In this document: piece by piece, positions 60,648-64,000 of the stretch
Numbering within the stretch: position 1 is the stretch's first letter
How the letters are laid out: each line of letters starts with the position of its first letter
Assembly (NCBI RefSeq): GCF_007741495.1
Contig: NZ_CP036262.1
Span: 2,480,001 to 2,544,000 of the forward strand
DNA length: 64,000 nt
Source of the DNA: Roseimaritima multifibrata
GTDB lineage: Bacteria > Planctomycetota > Planctomycetia > Pirellulales > Pirellulaceae
Reading direction: 5' to 3'
Program-made: the position numbers and the translations under genes
The notes under the pieces: model-generated
Database searches by the model: none
Seen by the model: only the letters and a program-made list of their open reading frames with translations
What the model was told of the DNA's origin: nothing

Positions 60648-62831
60648 ATGCGAATTATTTCGAAATTACTGTTGGCGACAGCCCTCCCCGCAATTCTTGT
60701 GTGGTCGGTGGGGATCTATGCGTCCCGGGTCAGCCAGGCCAGCTTGCGGGACGTTTTGGAGGATAATTCGACCGATAGGGCTAGGGAGGTCATGGATGAG
60801 ATCGACTGGATCATCCAGACCCGGACGACCACTTGGCAGGCCTACCTCAGTTCTCAGCATGTGGTTTCTCTGCTGCATTCCTCGAATGAAGAGTTTTCCA
60901 AGGAGCCGAACGTCCAGGCGATGATCGCCGCACGCGACCGTCAGTGGCAAATGGGCGGCGAGGAGGAGACCAAGTGGATTAAGCAGATCACAAATAACGA
61001 ACTGTCTCAGGACCTGCGCGCTTGGTTGGGCCGACTGGAAAGTGTGGCCGGTTATCCCGTGTTCGGGGAAGTCTTTTTGACCAACCGCTACGGCGCCAAC
61101 GTGGCGCAGACGGCGCGCACGTCCGACTACCGGCAGGACGATGAAGCCTGGTGGAGTCAAGCGGTTCGCGATGAGGTGGTTGTCGGAGCGGTCGACTATG
61201 ACGAAAGCGCACGCCTGTATTCGATTGATATTTGCATCAGCGTGGTTGGAGAGCGGGGGGAACTGTTGGGCGTTCTCAAAGCGGTTATGAATATCCGAGA
61301 ACTGCTTCAGGTGGCCGACGTGACGCGGGGCAAGCAGTCGCTTGGTGGCCGGTTGATGCTGTTCGACCGCGAGCAGCGGATCATGAGTGGCAATATGGAC
61401 GGATCGACTCCGCTGCCCGATGGCTCGCCCTATTTAAAAAAGTTGCGTTGGAAGCCCGGTCAAACGGAGCGTTTTGAAAGGCATGTCGATCCCTCCAATG
61501 GAAACGTCTGGGTCGCCGCGTTCGCTCGTTCACGCAATCAGGCGGGCCGGCCGAATATGGGCTGGATCGTCATGGATGCCCAGCAAGAAGCAAAGGTTTT
61601 TGCTCCGGTATGGAAGATGCGCAAGCAAATCGTTTGGTTCGCAAGCTTCGTGACACTGGTCGTGATTGGCATCGGTTGGTGGATAGCCCGTTCCATTCGT
61701 CGTCCCATTCAAGATTTACTCGATGGGACCGAGAGGATTATTGAGGGGGATTTCGAACATCCCATCGTGGTTTCTAAAATTCGCGAACTAGGGCGTCTGG
61801 GAACCGCTTTTAACCGGATGTCCGCCGGTCTGAAATCGAACCTGGCAGCTAGAAGTGAGCAAGAAGCATTGTTGAAACAGCAGTTTGAAAGGTTGAAAAA
61901 GCAGAGTCTGACGCTCGCTTCGCAGGAGGAATTGTTGGCGGCGCAAAAGGAGCGTGAGCATCTGTTCGATGCGATTCGGAACGCGGCGGAGCGGGTGAAA
62001 GTCGCCAGTGAAAACATTCTTGCGACCACCAGTAATCAGGCCCGTGGGTCGCAGGAACAAGCCGCAGCGATCTCGGAAACCGCCTCGACCATGCAGCAGG
62101 TCGCTCAGATCGCCAGCCAGACAGCGGACCGCGCAGACTATATGCTCCGGGAAGCCGAGCACGCAGCGGCTGGAGGCGAAAGGGGACGGCAGGCGCTTGC
62201 CAAATCGACCGCCGCAATCGGCGCATTGAAACATCAGATCGCCGGAACGGCTGCCGTGATCGTTTCCCTCGCAGAGCGTGCAACCGCGATCGGGCAGATA
62301 ACTTCGACCGTTCGGCAGATCGCAGAGCAAACCAATATCCTTGCCCTTAATGCCGCAGTCGAAGCTTCGCGGGCTGGGGAGCATGGTAAAGGTTTCGCCG
62401 TGGTTGCCGCCGAGGTGAAGGGGCTGGCGCAGCAGTCAAAAGAATCGACAAAACAAGTTCGTCAGATTTTGGCGGAAATTCAACAGGCGACTTCTGCGTC
62501 GGTTAGTTCCATCGAAGCGGGGACTTTAGCGGTTCAGCAGGCGAACCTTGTCGCGGAAGAAACCCAGGTTTGTATCCATCAATTGCTGGATACGATTTCT
62601 GATTCCGCGCAAACCGCTACGAAAATCTCGCAGTCTGCGACCCAGCAGGCGGTCGGAGTCGGCCAGCTGAATGAGGTCTTGCATGGCATGGAAACGGTCG
62701 CCTCGGAGAACGCTGTTTCGCTCCAGGAGATCAATCAGGCGGTGTTGGACCTGAACCGCTTGGGGGGTGAGTTAACCGCGTTGACAACGGAAAATGGCGA
62801 TGCTTTCCGCCCGGTAGAGGGGTCGCTTTAA
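60648..62831 (+). CDS. Methyl-accepting chemotaxis protein
   Basis: 727 residues. TM1 at about 5-25 ([20 protein letters not shown]), a periplasmic sensor of about 320 residues (Cache-like, with [16 protein letters not shown] and [14 protein letters not shown]), TM2 ([20 protein letters not shown]), a HAMP domain, and a cytoplasmic signalling domain with the hairpin-tip motif [30 protein letters not shown] in two parts. It signals to CheA/CheW; no che gene is in the window. ATG at 60648 preferred; the frame is open from 60561. No classical terminator follows. Confidence 0.9.
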   Translation: MRIISKLLLATALPAILVWSVGIYASRVSQASLRDVLEDNSTDRAREVMDEIDWIIQTRTTTWQAYLSSQHVVSLLHSSNEEFSKEPNVQAMIAARDRQWQMGGEEETKWIKQITNNELSQDLRAWLGRLESVAGYPVFGEVFLTNRYGANVAQTARTSDYRQDDEAWWSQAVRDEVVVGAVDYDESARLYSIDICISVVGERGELLGVLKAVMNIRELLQVADVTRGKQSLGGRLMLFDREQRIMSGNMDGSTPLPDGSPYLKKLRWKPGQTERFERHVDPSNGNVWVAAFARSRNQAGRPNMGWIVMDAQQEAKVFAPVWKMRKQIVWFASFVTLVVIGIGWWIARSIRRPIQDLLDGTERIIEGDFEHPIVVSKIRELGRLGTAFNRMSAGLKSNLAARSEQEALLKQQFERLKKQSLTLASQEELLAAQKEREHLFDAIRNAAERVKVASENILATTSNQARGSQEQAAAISETASTMQQVAQIASQTADRADYMLREAEHAAAGGERGRQALAKSTAAIGALKHQIAGTAAVIVSLAERATAIGQITSTVRQIAEQTNILALNAAVEASRAGEHGKGFAVVAAEVKGLAQQSKESTKQVRQILAEIQQATSASVSSIEAGTLAVQQANLVAEETQVCIHQLLDTISDSAQTATKISQSATQQAVGVGQLNEVLHGMETVASENAVSLQEINQAVLDLNRLGGELTALTTENGDAFRPVEGSL

Positions 62832-62981
62832 AAAAAAGCAAAAAACAACTGCGGTGCGTTTGTTTCCCTTGTGCGGCTGCACAAGCCGTAATTATGTGAG
62901 GAATCGCTAAGGTCGGTTGCCGATAGCTCCCCAATGAGGGAACGCTCGAAAATGGGTGAATTGACAACATCGGAGGTGCTG

Positions 62982-63032
62982 ATGACAACGGTCTATCTTG
63001 CATACCACTTACTGACTCCAAAGGCCATTTGA
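62982..63032 (+). CDS. Possible 16-residue leader peptide upstream of rpe
   Basis: ATG with GGAGGT ending 5-8 nt upstream, coding MTTVYLAYHLLTPKAI and a TGA that ends 4 nt before the rpe start codon. The strong ribosome-binding site and near-abutting position suggest translational coupling to rpe. Could also be chance. Confidence 0.35.
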   Translation: MTTVYLAYHLLTPKAI

Positions 63033-63036
63033 AGCG

Positions 63037-63711
63037 ATGCTTCAGCAACGTCTCGACCGAATCCGCAACATCACCCCTGCTGTGCTCCCCAGTCTGCTGC
63101 AATGCGACTTTGGAGACTTGCGTGGGGAATTGGAGCGTTTAACGAAGGCAGGGGTAGAAGGGCTCCATCTGGATGTGATGGATGGCCATTTTGTTCCAAA
63201 TTTGAGCTATGGGATGCCGATTGTCGCTGGACTGCGGCGTTGGACGGACATGCCACTGGATGTCCACTTGATGATTTCCGACCCGGCCGCCTACATCGAT
63301 GCGTTTGCTGACGCCGGTGCAGACATGCTGACTTTTCATATCGAAGCGGTCGAAAATCCGTTAGCGATCATTGACCAGATTCACCGTCACGGTATTGTTG
63401 CCGGAGTTGCTATCAATCCTGATACACCGATGGACCGTTTGGACGGTTGTGTTGAAGCAACCGATGCGGTTCTAGTAATGAGTGTGAAAGCAGGTTTTGG
63501 GGGGCAGGCCTTCCGTCCCGAAGCGATTGAGCGACTGAAATCACTCCGTGAGGCCTATCCCGACTTACTCTTGGAAGTGGACGGCGGGATCAAGGAAGAA
63601 ACCATTGGAGATTGCCGCCAAGCCGGTTGCGATCTGTTTGTCGTTGGATCGGCCATTTTCGGTCAATCCGATTACCAAACCGCCGTTTCCCGATTACGCG
63701 ATTTGCTGTAA
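63037..63711 (+). CDS. rpe: Ribulose-phosphate 3-epimerase
   Basis: 224-residue TIM barrel of the pentose-phosphate pathway. GLHLDVMDGHFVPN contains the catalytic Asp46 and metal ligands, VHLMISDPAAYI follows, then MSVKAGFGGQAF and LEVDGGIKEET with the second catalytic Asp. Length is typical. rpiB, the next enzyme of the pathway, lies about 5 kb upstream on the other strand. No classical ribosome-binding site; translation may be coupled to the mini-gene before it. Confidence 0.93.
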   Translation: MLQQRLDRIRNITPAVLPSLLQCDFGDLRGELERLTKAGVEGLHLDVMDGHFVPNLSYGMPIVAGLRRWTDMPLDVHLMISDPAAYIDAFADAGADMLTFHIEAVENPLAIIDQIHRHGIVAGVAINPDTPMDRLDGCVEATDAVLVMSVKAGFGGQAFRPEAIERLKSLREAYPDLLLEVDGGIKEETIGDCRQAGCDLFVVGSAIFGQSDYQTAVSRLRDLL

Positions 63712-63740
63712 TCGATTCATCCCCGTATCTAAAGTGCATT

Positions 63741-64000
63741 ATGTTCCGAGTCGTGTTGGTGCGCCCTGGTGCTACCGAATTCGATCAGCAAGGGCGAATT
63801 AAAGGTTCGCTCGATATGCCTCTTTGCGACCATGGTCGCGAACAGGCAAATCATGCCGCCAAGGATCTTCAGGAGGTCGATTTCGAAGCGGTCTATACGG
63901 CGCCTTGCGAATCAGCAATCGAAACGGCAAAACTGCTGATCGGTGGACGCAAGATCAAGAATAAGGTCATCGAAGGGTTGAGGAATGTCGACCACGGGTT
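63741..64000 (+). CDS. Histidine-phosphatase-family protein lacking the catalytic His (partial)
   Basis: First 86 codons, cut by the window end. The pattern is that of phosphoglycerate-mutase-like proteins: VVLVRPGATEFDQQGRIKG, then LDMPLCDHGREQANHAA and VYTAPCESAIETAK. In active members the first motif is RHGET; here the phospho-acceptor His is Pro (RPGAT), and the Arg of the SPLxRAxQTA motif is Ser (APCESAIETA). This suggests a non-catalytic member. It begins 29 bp after rpe, so probably the same transcript. Confidence 0.75.
   Translation, partial: MFRVVLVRPGATEFDQQGRIKGSLDMPLCDHGREQANHAAKDLQEVDFEAVYTAPCESAIETAKLLIGGRKIKNKVIEGLRNVDHG

Overview
The window reads as chromosomal DNA of a planctomycete, most probably Pirellulaceae (Rhodopirellula and relatives). 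This is inferred from gene content. There is a YTV-repeat cell-wall-type protein, two large Hanks-type kinases with unusual C-terminal domains, a SMUG1-type uracil-DNA glycosylase, a futalosine-pathway menaquinone gene, many exported proteins without recognisable function, and many intergenic repeats. No transposase, integrase, phage gene or CRISPR array was seen.

Layout. 0-7.1 kb: a minus-strand run encoding an FN3-like membrane protein, a DUR3-like Na+/solute symporter, a 39-residue membrane peptide, a carbamoyltransferase without the usual aspartate-binding motif, an AsnB-type amidotransferase and, after a repeat-filled gap, an M20 N-carbamoyl/ureide amidohydrolase. 7.1-17 kb: gamma-glutamyltranspeptidase, tRNA-Pro, tRNA-Arg, exported proteins, a CbpA-type DnaJ overlapping rnpA, yceH, tRNA-Gln and the redox repressor Rex. 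17-20 kb: a giant YTV/Cys-repeat protein, then a 113-bp tandem repeat. 20-32 kb: bcp, rsfS-argS, an exported thioredoxin protein, rho with a long leader, tRNA-Ser, an EEP-family hydrolase, a kinase-Hsp70 fusion and a divergent HTH protein. 32-42.6 kb: an FAD oxidase/glycosyltransferase pair, a BRCT-MerR-TPR protein, SMUG1, two coupled membrane GTPases, and a CrtI-like desaturase overlapping mqnD. 42.6-44.1 kb: a duplicated element with terminal inverted repeats. 44-64 kb: serine hydrolase and metallopeptidase, ABC-F ATPase, RlmM-like methyltransferase, kinase with a receiver-like tail, a 990-residue exported protein, glycerate kinase, flippase, rpiB, rpsA, a chemoreceptor, rpe and the start of a histidine-phosphatase-like gene lacking its catalytic histidine.

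The strongest candidate for an undescribed system is the 0-7.1 kb cluster. Its parts suggest uptake and processing of urea- or ureide-type compounds: a urea-transporter-like symporter, a carbamoyltransferase that keeps the carbamoyl-phosphate site but has lost the aspartate site, an amide ligase and an N-carbamoyl hydrolase. Other leads are the kinase-Hsp70 fusion, the BRCT-MerR-TPR protein, related heptamer microsatellites in the leaders of rex and the chemoreceptor, and a short motif placed just after several stop codons. All functions are inferred by reading the sequence; no database search was possible.
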